Shown piece by piece: positions 1 through 6,960 of a stretch of DNA of 9,912 nt. Each line of letters opens with the position of its first letter. Position 1 is the stretch's first letter. The DNA is from Actinomycetota bacterium (GTDB taxonomy: Bacteria; Actinomycetota; Acidimicrobiia; Acidimicrobiales; GCA-2861595): assembly GCA_016781225.1 (NCBI GenBank), contig JADDQT010000058.1, positions 1-9,912 on the forward strand. The letters run 5' to 3'. The notes below the pieces were generated by a model. It ran no database searches and had not been told where the DNA came from. It saw nothing but the letters and a program-made list of their open reading frames with translations. A program made the translations under genes and the position numbers.

Positions 1-933
1 CACCGTCGAGAAGTTCTCGAACCGGCTGGGGATGGCGACCACCCGGCTGCGGGCGTAGAGGTCGGCCATGGCGGCTTGGGGCACCGGGCCGAGGAACCGG
101 CAGCGCGCCCCCAACGAGTCGGCCCGGGCGCCGAGCCATTCGTCGTAAGGCCGACCGCCGACCCGTCCTGACGAGGCACCGGCGAACAGGACCTCGACCC
201 CTTCGATCCCCTGCAGCCTCGGCAGTGCATCGACGAGTACGTCCCCGCCCTTCCTCCACTCCTGGCGCCCGGCTGTGAGGACGACGGAGTCGGTGGAGAG
301 GGCCGAAGGGACCTCCGCCCATGGACCCGACGGTGCGGGCGGCGGAATGACCTGCGGCTCCTTCCCTTCGAGCCAACCAAACCGGCGAAGGGTGTCGACG
401 AGCAACTGCGAAGGTGAGGTCAGGACGTCTGCTCGGTCCGAGGAGAGGCGGTCGATGCGGTCGGCGAGGCGCCCGCGCAACGACAACGGCCGGCCCATGA
501 GCCGCACGTCGAGCATCGTCGGGGTGTGCAAGTAGATGACAAGGGGAACGGAGCGGCGCATGGCGATCCAGAGGCCACGGGTCTCGCCGTCCTGGGTCTC
601 CACCACGTCGGGCCGCAGGTCCAGCACGCGCATCCAGAAGGCGTAGGACACGGCGAGGCTGGCCCGGATCGAAAGGGAGTCCCTGGGATTGTGGGCGCCG
701 ACCACCAGGCGCCGGAACGGGCCCAGCAGCTTGGTCACCGGGAGGGTGAGAGCCGGGCGACGGTGCACCGACACCCCGCCGTCGACGGTGTCCGACCACC
801 GTCTTCCCTCGCAGGCCACGACGTGGACGTCATGGCCGAGCCCGGCGAGGGCGTGCGCCGCGGCATGGGTGTAGGTGCCCGCTCCGTCCCAAACGATCGG
901 TGGGTACTGATCGCAGAGGAAGACGATCCTCAC
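1..933 (-). CDS. GT4-type glycosyltransferase, C-terminus cut by the window edge
   Basis: The minus frame is open from a GTG start at 933 to the left edge (311 codons, no stop). It probably transfers a sugar from an NDP-sugar to a glycan or lipid-linked acceptor on the cytoplasmic membrane face. Seen in the sequence: an opening beta strand MRIVFLCDQYPP, a small-residue acceptor-side loop at about 17-30 (DGAGTYTHAAAHAL), a second Rossmann half beginning near 216, the GR..WRKGGDVLVDAL donor-domain motif at 222-237, and PSRFENFST at 302-310, which holds the first Glu of the GT4 EX7E motif. The second Glu and the C-terminal helix lie outside the window. An in-frame GTG at 972 would add 13 residues of non-homologous character, so 933 is preferred. 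No clear ribosome binding site is visible. It is divergent from the C-methyltransferase and presumably belongs to a leftward glycan operon. The donor sugar cannot be read from the sequence. Confidence 0.88.
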   Translation of the reverse strand, partial: MRIVFLCDQYPPIVWDGAGTYTHAAAHALAGLGHDVHVVACEGRRWSDTVDGGVSVHRRPALTLPVTKLLGPFRRLVVGAHNPRDSLSIRASLAVSYAFWMRVLDLRPDVVETQDGETRGLWIAMRRSVPLVIYLHTPTMLDVRLMGRPLSLRGRLADRIDRLSSDRADVLTSPSQLLVDTLRRFGWLEGKEPQVIPPPAPSGPWAEVPSALSTDSVVLTAGRQEWRKGGDVLVDALPRLQGIEGVEVLFAGASSGRVGGRPYDEWLGARADSLGARCRFLGPVPQAAMADLYARSRVVAIPSRFENFSTV

Positions 934-1058
934 GCCGGGGCCCCGGGCATGGTCACTCGAGTGCCCACGCACTTCTCACGTACGAGCATCGTGCCACCGT
1001 TACCCCGCGATCTTGCCAGAGTCCTGGGTGATCGTCGGTATCCGGTACCTTCGTCTGA
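934..1058. promoter_or_regulatory. Divergent intergenic region between glycosyltransferase and C-methyltransferase operons
   Basis: This 125-bp space separates two divergent start codons and must carry or border promoters for both directions. There are no coding signs: the minus frame of the glycosyltransferase has stops here. Neither flanking start has a good Shine-Dalgarno sequence. A TTGCCA at 1013-1018 resembles a -35 element, but nothing convincing sits 17-18 bp downstream (GGTATC at best). The assignment rests mainly on gene orientation. Confidence 0.45.
1046..1051 (+). promoter_or_regulatory. Candidate -10 element (TACCTT) for a leaderless C-methyltransferase transcript
   Basis: TACCTT fits the actinobacterial TAnnnT -10 pattern. 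It ends 7 nt before the ATG at 1059, which would place the transcription start at or next to the start codon. The ATG has no Shine-Dalgarno sequence, which agrees with leaderless translation, common in actinobacteria. No clear -35 is present and such hexamers arise often by chance, so confidence is low. Confidence 0.25.
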
Positions 1059-2291
1059 ATGACGTCGTGCAGGGGCTGCGGGCACGCGGCTGTGCAGACG
1101 GTGCTCTCGCTCGGTGAGCAGCCACTGGCGAACGCCCTCCTCAGGGAGGACCAGCTCGATGGTGCCGAGCAGCGGTACCCCCTAGAGCTGGCGTTCTGTG
1201 TCGCCTGTGCGCTGGCCCAGATCACGGTCTCCGTTCCGCCCGAGCAGCTCTTCACCGACTATCCATACTTCTCCTCCTACGCCGACGCCGTCACGTCCAA
1301 CGCCGAGACGCTGGTCCGGCGCGTCATGGGGCTTCGCCGGCTCGGCGCGGACAGCCTGGTCATGGAGGTGGCCAGCAACGACGGCTACCTCCTGAAGCAC
1401 TACGTGGAGGCGGGCATACCCGTGCTTGGCATCGATCCCGCCCGGAACGTGGCAGCCGACGCCGAGGCGGCCGGCGTGCCCACCCTCACCGCCTTCTTCG
1501 GGCACGACGTCGCCGAGCAACTGCGTCATGAGGGCCGGAGGGCGGACGTCCTCCATGCCAACAACGTCCTGGCCCACGTCCCGGACGTCAACGGCGTCAT
1601 CAGCGGGATCAGTCGGGTCCTGGCCGACGACGGGGTGGCCATCGTGGAGACGCCCTACGTGCGGGACCTGGTCGACAAGCTGGAGTTCGACACCATCTAC
1701 CACGAGCACCTCTTCTATTACTCGCTCACCTCCTTCCGCTCGCTGCTCGACCGCCACGGTCTGGAGGTCGTCGATGTGGAGCGGATACCCATCCACGGGG
1801 GCTCGCTGAGGGTGTACGCGGCGCCTTCGGGGACAGTTGCGGCCGCTCCCGCCGTGGACGATCTGCTCGCCGAGGAGCGTGAGCTGGGGATGGGCCAGAT
1901 CACCTACTTCGAGGGCTTCGCCGGTCGGGTGAAGGACCTGTCCCGCGAGCTCGTCGACATGCTCGAGGCGCTCGTGGCCGACGGCGCCCGCGTGGCTGCC
2001 TATGGAGCCGCGGCCAAGGGCACGGTCCTGTTGAACGCCGCAGGGGTGGATGGCCGCAGCATCGAGTTCGTGGCCGACCGCAACCCTCACAAGCAGGGGC
2101 TGTACATGCCCGGTGTGCACGTACCCGTCCTCGGACCGGAGGCGATCACCGACCGCATGCCGGACTACCTGCTCCTGTTGGCGTGGAACTTTGCCGAAGA
2201 GGTGATGGCCCAGCAGTCCGAGTACGCCGCTCGGGGCGGGCGGTTCATCGTCCCTGTCCCCGAGCCCACCATCGTTCGAGGGACGCCATGA
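1059..2291 (+). CDS. SAM-dependent nucleotide-sugar C-methyltransferase (TylC3/KijD1/TcaB9-like)
   Basis: A 410-residue protein, the usual length of sugar C-methyltransferases that methylate C3 of NDP-4-keto-deoxysugars in antibiotic and glycan pathways. Three parts are visible. An N-terminal zinc-binding domain has C4xxC7 and C47xxC50. A class I SAM-binding domain has E103-VASNDGYLL as motif I, GIDPARN at 124-130 and NNVLAH at 168-173. A C-terminal Methyltransf_14-like Rossmann domain has HGGSLR at 246-251 and YGAAAKG at 315-321. The IYHEHLFYYSL block (213-223) matches the catalytic loop of the family. From memory of TcaB9, Tyr76, His181, Tyr222 and His225 correspond here to Tyr74, His173, Tyr214 and His217, with consistent offsets. 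The stop overlaps the next start (ATGA at 2288-2291), indicating translational coupling to the SDR gene. The exact nucleotide (dTDP, CDP or GDP) and the carbon methylated are not determined by sequence. Confidence 0.9.
   Translation: MTSCRGCGHAAVQTVLSLGEQPLANALLREDQLDGAEQRYPLELAFCVACALAQITVSVPPEQLFTDYPYFSSYADAVTSNAETLVRRVMGLRRLGADSLVMEVASNDGYLLKHYVEAGIPVLGIDPARNVAADAEAAGVPTLTAFFGHDVAEQLRHEGRRADVLHANNVLAHVPDVNGVISGISRVLADDGVAIVETPYVRDLVDKLEFDTIYHEHLFYYSLTSFRSLLDRHGLEVVDVERIPIHGGSLRVYAAPSGTVAAAPAVDDLLAEERELGMGQITYFEGFAGRVKDLSRELVDMLEALVADGARVAAYGAAAKGTVLLNAAGVDGRSIEFVADRNPHKQGLYMPGVHVPVLGPEAITDRMPDYLLLLAWNFAEEVMAQQSEYAARGGRFIVPVPEPTIVRGTP
2278..2283 (+). promoter_or_regulatory. Ribosome binding site (GAGGGA) fixing the SDR start
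   Basis: GAGGGA lies 4 nt upstream of the ATG at 2288 (6 nt if counted from GAGG). It supports this start over an in-frame ATG at 2183, which would add 35 residues translated from the end of the methyltransferase gene before the Rossmann motif. Confidence 0.6.
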
Positions 2292-3340
2292 GGATCCTGG
2301 TCACCGGTCATGACGGCTACATCGGAGCGGTGATGGTACCGATGCTGCAGGCTGCCGGTCACGACGTCGTCGGCCTCGACACCCACCTGTACGCAGGATG
2401 CGCCCTCGGTCCCGAGGCGGCCACCGTCCCCGAGCTGGCCATGGACGTGCGCGATGTGCGCGCCGAGCACCTGGACGGCTTCGACGCCGTGGTGCATCTG
2501 GCCGCCATCTCCAACGACCCCATGGGGGCCCTGAACCCGGCTTGCACATACGAGGTCAACCACGAGGCCTCGGTGCGGTTGGCCCGCCTGTCCAAGGCCG
2601 CAGGGGTCGGGCGGTTCCTGTTCGCGTCGTCGTGCAGTCTCTACGGTGCCGCCAGCGTGGAGGTCATCCTCGACGAAGGCGCGCCCTTCAACCCCGTGAC
2701 CCCCTATGGGGAGTCGAAGGTGAAGACCGAGCGCGACGTCGCCCTCCTCGCCGACGAGGCGTTCAGTCCGACCTTCCTGCGCAACGCCACCGCGTACGGC
2801 TGGTCGAGCCGGCTGCGCGGCGACCTGGTGGTCAACAACCTCGTGGGCTATGCCACGACCACCGGGGACGTCCGGCTGAAGAGCGACGGTTCCCCTTGGC
2901 GTCCTCTGGTGCACGTGGAGGACATCAGCCGGGCGTTCCTCGCCGTCCTGGACGCACCCCGCGGCTCCGTTCACAACCAGGCCTTCAATGTGGGGCGCAC
3001 CGAGGAGAACTACCAGATCCGAGACGTGGCCCGGATGGTGGAGGAGGTCGTCGAGGGCAGCACCATCACCTTCGACGAGGGCGCCGGACCAGACCTGCGC
3101 TGCTACCGCGTGAACTTCGACCTGTTGCCCACGGTCCTTCCCGCCTTCAAGCCCCAGTGGCACGTTCGCCGTGGCATCGAGGACCTCTACGCCCGCTACC
3201 GAAGCCTCGGCCTGCGGCTGGAGGACCTGATCGGCCCGCGGCTACAGCGCGTGGCGCGGCTCGAGGAGCTGATGGCAGAGGGTGCTCTCGACGCCGACTT
3301 GCGCTGGCTGACGCCGGCCTCTGCGGTCCCGGTTGGCTGA
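2288..3340 (+). CDS. Extended-SDR NAD-dependent sugar epimerase/dehydratase
   Basis: A 350-residue extended short-chain dehydrogenase acting on a nucleotide sugar, most likely a 4-epimerase or 4-ketoreductase of the C-methylated sugar made by the upstream enzyme (inference from context). Seen: the N-terminal NAD(P) motif TGHDGYIG with GxxGxxG at 7-13, acidic Asp31 after the second strand, HLAAISNDP at 70-78 (the HLAA NAD-ribose motif), SSCSLYG at 114-120 supplying the catalytic Ser, and Y140GESK144 as the YxxxK catalytic pair. RPLVHVEDISRAFL is the typical substrate-domain strand-helix. The C-terminal tail after about 310 is longer than the core fold and rich in charged helices. The start overlaps the preceding stop by 4 bp, and the stop at 3338-3340 overlaps the next gene. 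A 4,6-dehydratase role is less likely because the Thr-Asp-Glu active-site pattern of RmlB is absent. Confidence 0.88.
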   Translation: MRILVTGHDGYIGAVMVPMLQAAGHDVVGLDTHLYAGCALGPEAATVPELAMDVRDVRAEHLDGFDAVVHLAAISNDPMGALNPACTYEVNHEASVRLARLSKAAGVGRFLFASSCSLYGAASVEVILDEGAPFNPVTPYGESKVKTERDVALLADEAFSPTFLRNATAYGWSSRLRGDLVVNNLVGYATTTGDVRLKSDGSPWRPLVHVEDISRAFLAVLDAPRGSVHNQAFNVGRTEENYQIRDVARMVEEVVEGSTITFDEGAGPDLRCYRVNFDLLPTVLPAFKPQWHVRRGIEDLYARYRSLGLRLEDLIGPRLQRVARLEELMAEGALDADLRWLTPASAVPVG

Positions 3341-4820
3341 GGCCCCGGGGCGCAGTGGTGTGTCGAGCGCCACAGTGCCCGAGCCGGGCGGTGCACAGGC
3401 TGTGCGGGCCAAAGGGCCGTCATCGGCTGTGGATCGCCGGAGTACAGGGGCGCGTCGCCTGCTCCTCGTCGCCATCGTGGTCGGATTGGTGCTGCGAGTC
3501 GTCCTCCTTGCCGTGCTGGGCACGTCGCGCTCGCCGGTCTCCGAGTTCGGGGTGATCGGGGCCAACCTCAACCGGGGGCACGGGTTCACCTACTTTGCGG
3601 CGTTTCCCGATCAGGGCGTGATACCGGCGGCCGATCTCGGCAAGGGCCTCCTCCCGGCTGCGGACGTCGGGTACGACCGGCCCACTGCGTTCGTCGGCGA
3701 TCCACAACCGAGCGCGTACATGCCGCCGCCCTACCCGGCCATTGCCGCTGCCGCTGATGCAGCCACTGGCACGAGGCACGCCCAGATCCGATTGATCCAG
3801 CTGTTGAACCTCGGGCTCTTCGTCGTCCTCGCCTACGCGCTGTTCCTTTTGGGCAGGCTGCTCATGGGTCCGGAGGTCGGTGCAATCGCCGCCCTGGGAG
3901 CAGCGCTCTACCCGGCTCTGATCTACATGACCACCCAGGTCAGCGCTTCCAATCTGTACCTGCCGGCCGAGGTCGCCATGCTCTTCGTTGCCATCCGGGC
4001 GGTTCGAGACCCTACGAACCGGGCGCTCGCAGTGACTGCGGGTGCTCTGGTCGGATTGGTCAGCCTGCTGCGCCCGGAGGGAATCGTCCTCGGCGGCCTG
4101 ATCGCCGTCATGGTGGTGATGGCCGCCCGGCGGAGGGGCGTGACCGGGCTTCGAGCCTTGCAAACGGCAGCCATCGTGGTCCTCGTCGCCGGTGTACCCG
4201 TAGGGCTCTGGCTTGCCAGGAACACCTACACCTTCGGCAAACCGACGCTCGGGCTCACCACCCAGGCAGGGTTCGTCCTGTGGGCCGGAAACCACGAGGG
4301 AGCGACCGGCTCGGGCAAGACACTTTCGCGCGGGCCCACTGGGCGGGCCATGGAAGAGGCACTGTTCGAGAAGGCGTCCGCCTTGCCGCCCGGGCGCACC
4401 TACGAGTTGAGGCGAGATTCCCTCTTCAGGCAGGAAGCCGTGTCGTGGATCAGCCGCCATCCGCTCGAGTTCATAGGCGGTGTCCTCAAGAAGGGCGTGC
4501 TCCTGGCGACCGTCAATCCGGACGACCGACGCAGCTTGAACCCGGGGAACGTCCTCTCCTGGGTCGTGCTCGTCGCGCTCGCGGTGGCCGGTCTGTGGAA
4601 GCTTCGTCCCCGTGGGCCGGAATGGCGGCTGATCGCCTTCTACGCCGTCCTGAGCTTCCTAGTGCCTGTCCTCCTGGTCGTGCTCCCTCGCTATCGGCTA
4701 CCGGTGGACCTGATGCTGCTCCTGCCCGCTGCCTGGTTCGTGGTGAGGCATCGCTGGTACGAGCACCTCTGGGCGCGTCTCCTCGGGTCGCGCATGCCGG
4801 CGGCAGCCTCCCGGCATTGA
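3333..4820 (+). CDS. Polytopic membrane glycosyltransferase, GT39/ArnT-like (GT-C fold)
   Basis: Up to 495 residues with about ten hydrophobic segments: about 42-62, 133-147, 155-178, 182-200, 209-222, 231-246, 250-265, 278-295, 407-421 and 435-471. These proteins transfer a sugar from a polyprenyl-phosphate donor to an acceptor on the outer membrane face. Family marks seen: SEFGVIGANLNRGHGF after the first membrane helix (the place of the acidic catalytic loop, here with Glu71), LRPEG at 246-250, ARNTYTFGKP followed by LWAGNHEGATG at 316-326, and the closing PRYRLPVDLMLLLPAAW. The N-terminal 40 residues look disordered. The start is uncertain: a TTG at 3333 overlaps the SDR stop by 8 bp, and a GTG at 3360 is the alternative; neither has a clear ribosome binding site. 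It is the last gene of the operon. Donor and acceptor cannot be assigned. Confidence 0.82.
   Translation: MAEAPGRSGVSSATVPEPGGAQAVRAKGPSSAVDRRSTGARRLLLVAIVVGLVLRVVLLAVLGTSRSPVSEFGVIGANLNRGHGFTYFAAFPDQGVIPAADLGKGLLPAADVGYDRPTAFVGDPQPSAYMPPPYPAIAAAADAATGTRHAQIRLIQLLNLGLFVVLAYALFLLGRLLMGPEVGAIAALGAALYPALIYMTTQVSASNLYLPAEVAMLFVAIRAVRDPTNRALAVTAGALVGLVSLLRPEGIVLGGLIAVMVVMAARRRGVTGLRALQTAAIVVLVAGVPVGLWLARNTYTFGKPTLGLTTQAGFVLWAGNHEGATGSGKTLSRGPTGRAMEEALFEKASALPPGRTYELRRDSLFRQEAVSWISRHPLEFIGGVLKKGVLLATVNPDDRRSLNPGNVLSWVVLVALAVAGLWKLRPRGPEWRLIAFYAVLSFLVPVLLVVLPRYRLPVDLMLLLPAAWFVVRHRWYEHLWARLLGSRMPAAASRH
4794..4817. terminator. Possible bidirectional stem-loop between convergent operons
   Basis: ATGCCGG at 4794-4800 and CCGGCAT at 4811-4817 form a perfect 7-bp stem with a 10-nt loop. 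It overlaps the last codons of the GT-C gene, ending at its TGA, 11 bp from the stop of the convergent ligase gene. No T-tract follows on either strand, so it is not a standard intrinsic terminator. It may act with Rho or as a weak terminator or 3' stabiliser. Confidence 0.3.
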
Positions 4821-4827
4821 CGGCAGC

Positions 4828-6306
4828 TCAGGCCACTCCGGCGGTTGGGACGGCCTCCTTCTCGGCCATGGTGGCCACGATCGCCACCAGCATCCAGAAG
4901 AAGAGGTCCATAGGAAAGATGTCGAAGTAGCTCGAAACACAAGCCGCTGCCATGGCCGCCAGCACCATCGCGGTGACTCCACGGGCGAACGCGGCATCCA
5001 CATCGTTGAGCCGTTTGGCCGCTTGGTGCGTCGAGCTGCAGATGGCGATGACGACAAGGGCGAAGAACCACAGCCCGAGGACACCCAGCTCGAGCAGGAT
5101 CTTGAACCAGGAGTTGTCCGGCTCGTAGGGGGAGTCTTCACTGCTGGAGCCCGGCGAAGCCCCATCCGACTCCGCCTGCAACTTGACTGCGGCACTCCCG
5201 GTCGCCCCCACGCCGATGCCGAACGGTTGCAGCGTTAGGCTGCGCAGGTTCTCGCTCCATCCCGAGATCCGCTGCTCAGAGCTGCTGCTCGACAGGGCCG
5301 GTGCGACGAGGCTGGACGGCAGCAGGAGCACAACCACGAGCGCGGCTGGGATCGCCAGAAGGATCACCCGGTACCGCCCTACGCCGAGGTAGGCCATGCC
5401 AACGGCCAGACCGAGGATGGCACCGCGGATCACGGCAGTGGCCCAGCCGAGCACGCAGACAGGAGCAAACAGGAGGAACCATCGGCTGCGCGCACGATTC
5501 GGTTCGGCAAGCGCGTGAGGGATCCCGATGAGGAGCACGATCATCTCGAAGAACGCGAATCCGAACGGCTGCTGGAAGGTCCCGAACGAGCGCATCAGAG
5601 GACCGATGAAGGTGATGGTGTCGTTGTAGGCGTATCCGAGCTGGTGCAGGCGATCAGGCCCCAGGTACTGCTGGAAGATGGCGTAGAAACCCTCGAGCAC
5701 GCCGATCACCATCAGTGCGGTGACGATGCGGTCGCGTTCCTCGGCGTTCGGCGGGCGCCGCCATACCGCCCATGCGGCCAACAGATAGAAGAAGTACTGC
5801 CGGAGCCCGAAGAAAGCCCGCTCCGGGCCGACGGCGATCCCCGATAGCGCACCCATTGCAAGGAGGGGTACCAGCCCGATCACCCACGAAGGTCGGGCCC
5901 TCGCCTTGGGGGACGGGCTCCCGGACGAGCCCAGGAACGTGCCCACCAGCATGACCAGAACGACGAACTGCTTCCATCCCTCGACGAAGCTGGGATGGGG
6001 GATGAGGATGAGAAGGCCCGACAGCGGCGCTCCTATGACGAGCATCAGGATCCCCCGCTGAGGCCGTTGCAGCAGGGCGATGAGCACAGGAACGGCCACC
6101 GCGAGCGCTATCACCTCGCTCGGATGCTCGAGCGCGGCCCCCACGGCGACTGCATTGAGAGCGGCGACGCCGAGAGCTATGGCGACGTGAGACGAGCGAG
6201 CTCTCGGGCGCCGGCGAAGAGCTGCCACCGCCATATGAGTGGACTGTACCCGAGCGGCTACAGCCGTCCGGCCGAGCCGGTCCAAGGGCAGTCCTGGCGA
6301 CGGCAT
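4828..6306 (-). CDS. O-antigen ligase/polymerase family membrane protein (Wzy_C-like)
   Basis: A 492-residue polytopic membrane protein, probably polymerising or ligating lipid-linked glycan on the outer membrane face. Hydrophobic segments lie at about 40-60, 63-80, 85-103, 112-126, 141-160, 168-182, 194-212, 248-264, 276-310, 313-335, 404-424 and 444-480. Family features: FGTFQQPFGFAFFE before a helix (241-254), ATAVIRGAILGLAVG at 289-303 (counterpart of the SRG motif), a large external loop with EQRISGW and PFGIGVG (344-367), and DNSWFKILLELGVLGL at 397-412. This last block matches the Wzy_C signature but has Asp-Asn where WaaL ligases have His-Asn. The ATG at 6306 was chosen because the frame upstream runs antiparallel through rfbC; ATG 6234 is an alternative nearer the first helix. 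It lies 35 bp downstream of rfbC and is probably cotranscribed. Ligase and polymerase roles cannot be separated by sequence. Confidence 0.8.
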   Translation of the reverse strand: MPSPGLPLDRLGRTAVAARVQSTHMAVAALRRRPRARSSHVAIALGVAALNAVAVGAALEHPSEVIALAVAVPVLIALLQRPQRGILMLVIGAPLSGLLILIPHPSFVEGWKQFVVLVMLVGTFLGSSGSPSPKARARPSWVIGLVPLLAMGALSGIAVGPERAFFGLRQYFFYLLAAWAVWRRPPNAEERDRIVTALMVIGVLEGFYAIFQQYLGPDRLHQLGYAYNDTITFIGPLMRSFGTFQQPFGFAFFEMIVLLIGIPHALAEPNRARSRWFLLFAPVCVLGWATAVIRGAILGLAVGMAYLGVGRYRVILLAIPAALVVVLLLPSSLVAPALSSSSSEQRISGWSENLRSLTLQPFGIGVGATGSAAVKLQAESDGASPGSSSEDSPYEPDNSWFKILLELGVLGLWFFALVVIAICSSTHQAAKRLNDVDAAFARGVTAMVLAAMAAACVSSYFDIFPMDLFFWMLVAIVATMAEKEAVPTAGVA

Positions 6307-6341
6307 GTTGTCGATCTGCAGCGACGCCGGTCCGGATTCCG

Positions 6342-6911
6342 CTAGTCGCCAGCGGTCCCGAACCACTCGTGGAGGTACGGCCGCATGTCCTTCAGTGAGG
6401 GCGAGTTGCGGTCCCGTTCCGAAAGAAGAGGGTCCGGGAGGGGCCAGGAGATGGCGATGTCGGGGTCGTCCCACGCAACAGACGCGTCGAGCGCGGGGTC
6501 GTAGAACTGGTCGTGGTGATAGCAGGTGTCGGCCACGTCGGAGAGGGTCTGGAAGCCGTGGGCGCACCCCGCTGGTATGTGCAGGTGGAGGTGGCGGACG
6601 TCGTCGAGCTGGAAGGATTCGTAGCGCCCGAACGAGGGAAGCGACGGCCGGAGGTCGACCACCACGTCGAAGATCCGGCCCTGGGAGCAGCGAACGAGCT
6701 TGGCCTCTCCCGGTCCGCCACGCAGGTGCAAGCCCCGAAGGGTCCCTTTGCCCGAGCGAGACTGGTTCTCCTGCACGAAGCTGGATTGATCGATTCCTTC
6801 CCGTGCCAACACGTCGGCGGACAGCGTTCGCACGAAGAAACCTCGCTCATCGGCCTTGGGTACGGGCTCGAAGGCGAGCAGTCCGGGAATCGACGTGTGG
6901 TGGACGCGCAC
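6342..6911 (-). CDS. rfbC: dTDP-4-dehydrorhamnose 3,5-epimerase family protein
   Basis: A cupin-fold epimerase acting on an NDP-4-keto-6-deoxyhexose at C3 and/or C5, in the cytoplasm. From a GTG at 6911 it is 189 residues, the usual length. Seen: FEPVPKADERGFF near the N-terminus, GTLRGLH ending at the catalytic His62, Lys71 in AKLVR, FDVVVDLR at 81-88, IPAGCAHGF at 112-120 with His118, Tyr137 before DP (the general-acid Tyr of RmlC), and WDDPDIAISWPL at 147-158. All expected catalytic residues are present, so a full 3,5-epimerase is possible, although 3-only or 5-only relatives exist. Numbering from the GTG puts the catalytic His at 62, as in characterised RmlC proteins. An ATG at 6962 would add 17 poorly conserved residues and overlap the divergent start codon. 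With the C-methyltransferase and SDR nearby, the substrate is probably a C-methyl sugar precursor (inference). It likely shares a transcript with the ligase gene downstream. Confidence 0.92.
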   Translation of the reverse strand: MRVHHTSIPGLLAFEPVPKADERGFFVRTLSADVLAREGIDQSSFVQENQSRSGKGTLRGLHLRGGPGEAKLVRCSQGRIFDVVVDLRPSLPSFGRYESFQLDDVRHLHLHIPAGCAHGFQTLSDVADTCYHHDQFYDPALDASVAWDDPDIAISWPLPDPLLSERDRNSPSLKDMRPYLHEWFGTAGD

Positions 6912-6960
6912 GGATGACAGCCTCTCACCGGTCGTCGCAGCCGGTAGCGTCCCCGCCGTC
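6912..6960. promoter_or_regulatory. Divergent promoter space with a small inverted repeat
   Basis: These 49 bp lie between the preferred rfbC start (6911) and the start at 6961. They contain the inverted repeat ACCGG (6927-6931), 9 nt, CCGGT (6941-6945), a possible small operator or hairpin. TAGCGT at 6945-6950 fits the loose TAnnnT -10 pattern for the plus strand, 10 nt before the ATG. Neither is strong, and promoters may instead lie inside the flanking genes. Confidence 0.3.
6921..6926 (-). promoter_or_regulatory. Ribosome binding site (GAGAGG on minus) for rfbC
   Basis: On the minus strand GAGAGG sits 9 nt upstream of the GTG at 6911. The alternative ATG at 6962 has only C-rich sequence upstream. 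Together with family length and catalytic numbering this favours the GTG start. Confidence 0.45.

Noticed and set aside
526..1062. Plus-strand open frame of 178 codons at the left end
   Set aside because: It lies antisense to the glycosyltransferase, whose minus frame shows clear GT4 motifs through 933. The plus translation has no recognisable domain.
1182..2120. Minus-strand open frame of 312 codons opposite the C-methyltransferase
   Set aside because: The translation is rich in H, V, G and Q in a shadow-like pattern with no motifs, while the plus frame has zinc, SAM and catalytic motifs.
2165..3163. Minus-strand open frame of 332 codons opposite the SDR gene
   Set aside because: It is a GC-rich antisense shadow with no domain. 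The plus frame has GxxGxxG and YxxxK motifs.
2398..3555. Plus-strand 385-codon frame overlapping the SDR and GT-C genes
   Set aside because: It is an out-of-frame translation full of Arg, Gly and Pro, with no fold signature, crossing two well-supported genes.
3420..4460. Minus-strand 346-codon frame opposite the GT-C gene
   Set aside because: It is a hydrophilic shadow without motifs. The plus frame has clear membrane helices and GT39-family signatures.
6307..6567. 87-codon N-terminal extension of the ligase gene to an ATG at 6567
   Set aside because: It overlaps the end of rfbC in another frame on the same strand and is Arg/Pro-rich without homology features. The ATG at 6306 follows rfbC with normal spacing.
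6513..6917. Plus-strand 134-codon frame opposite rfbC
   Set aside because: It is antisense to an epimerase gene with all catalytic residues, and no independent motif is present.
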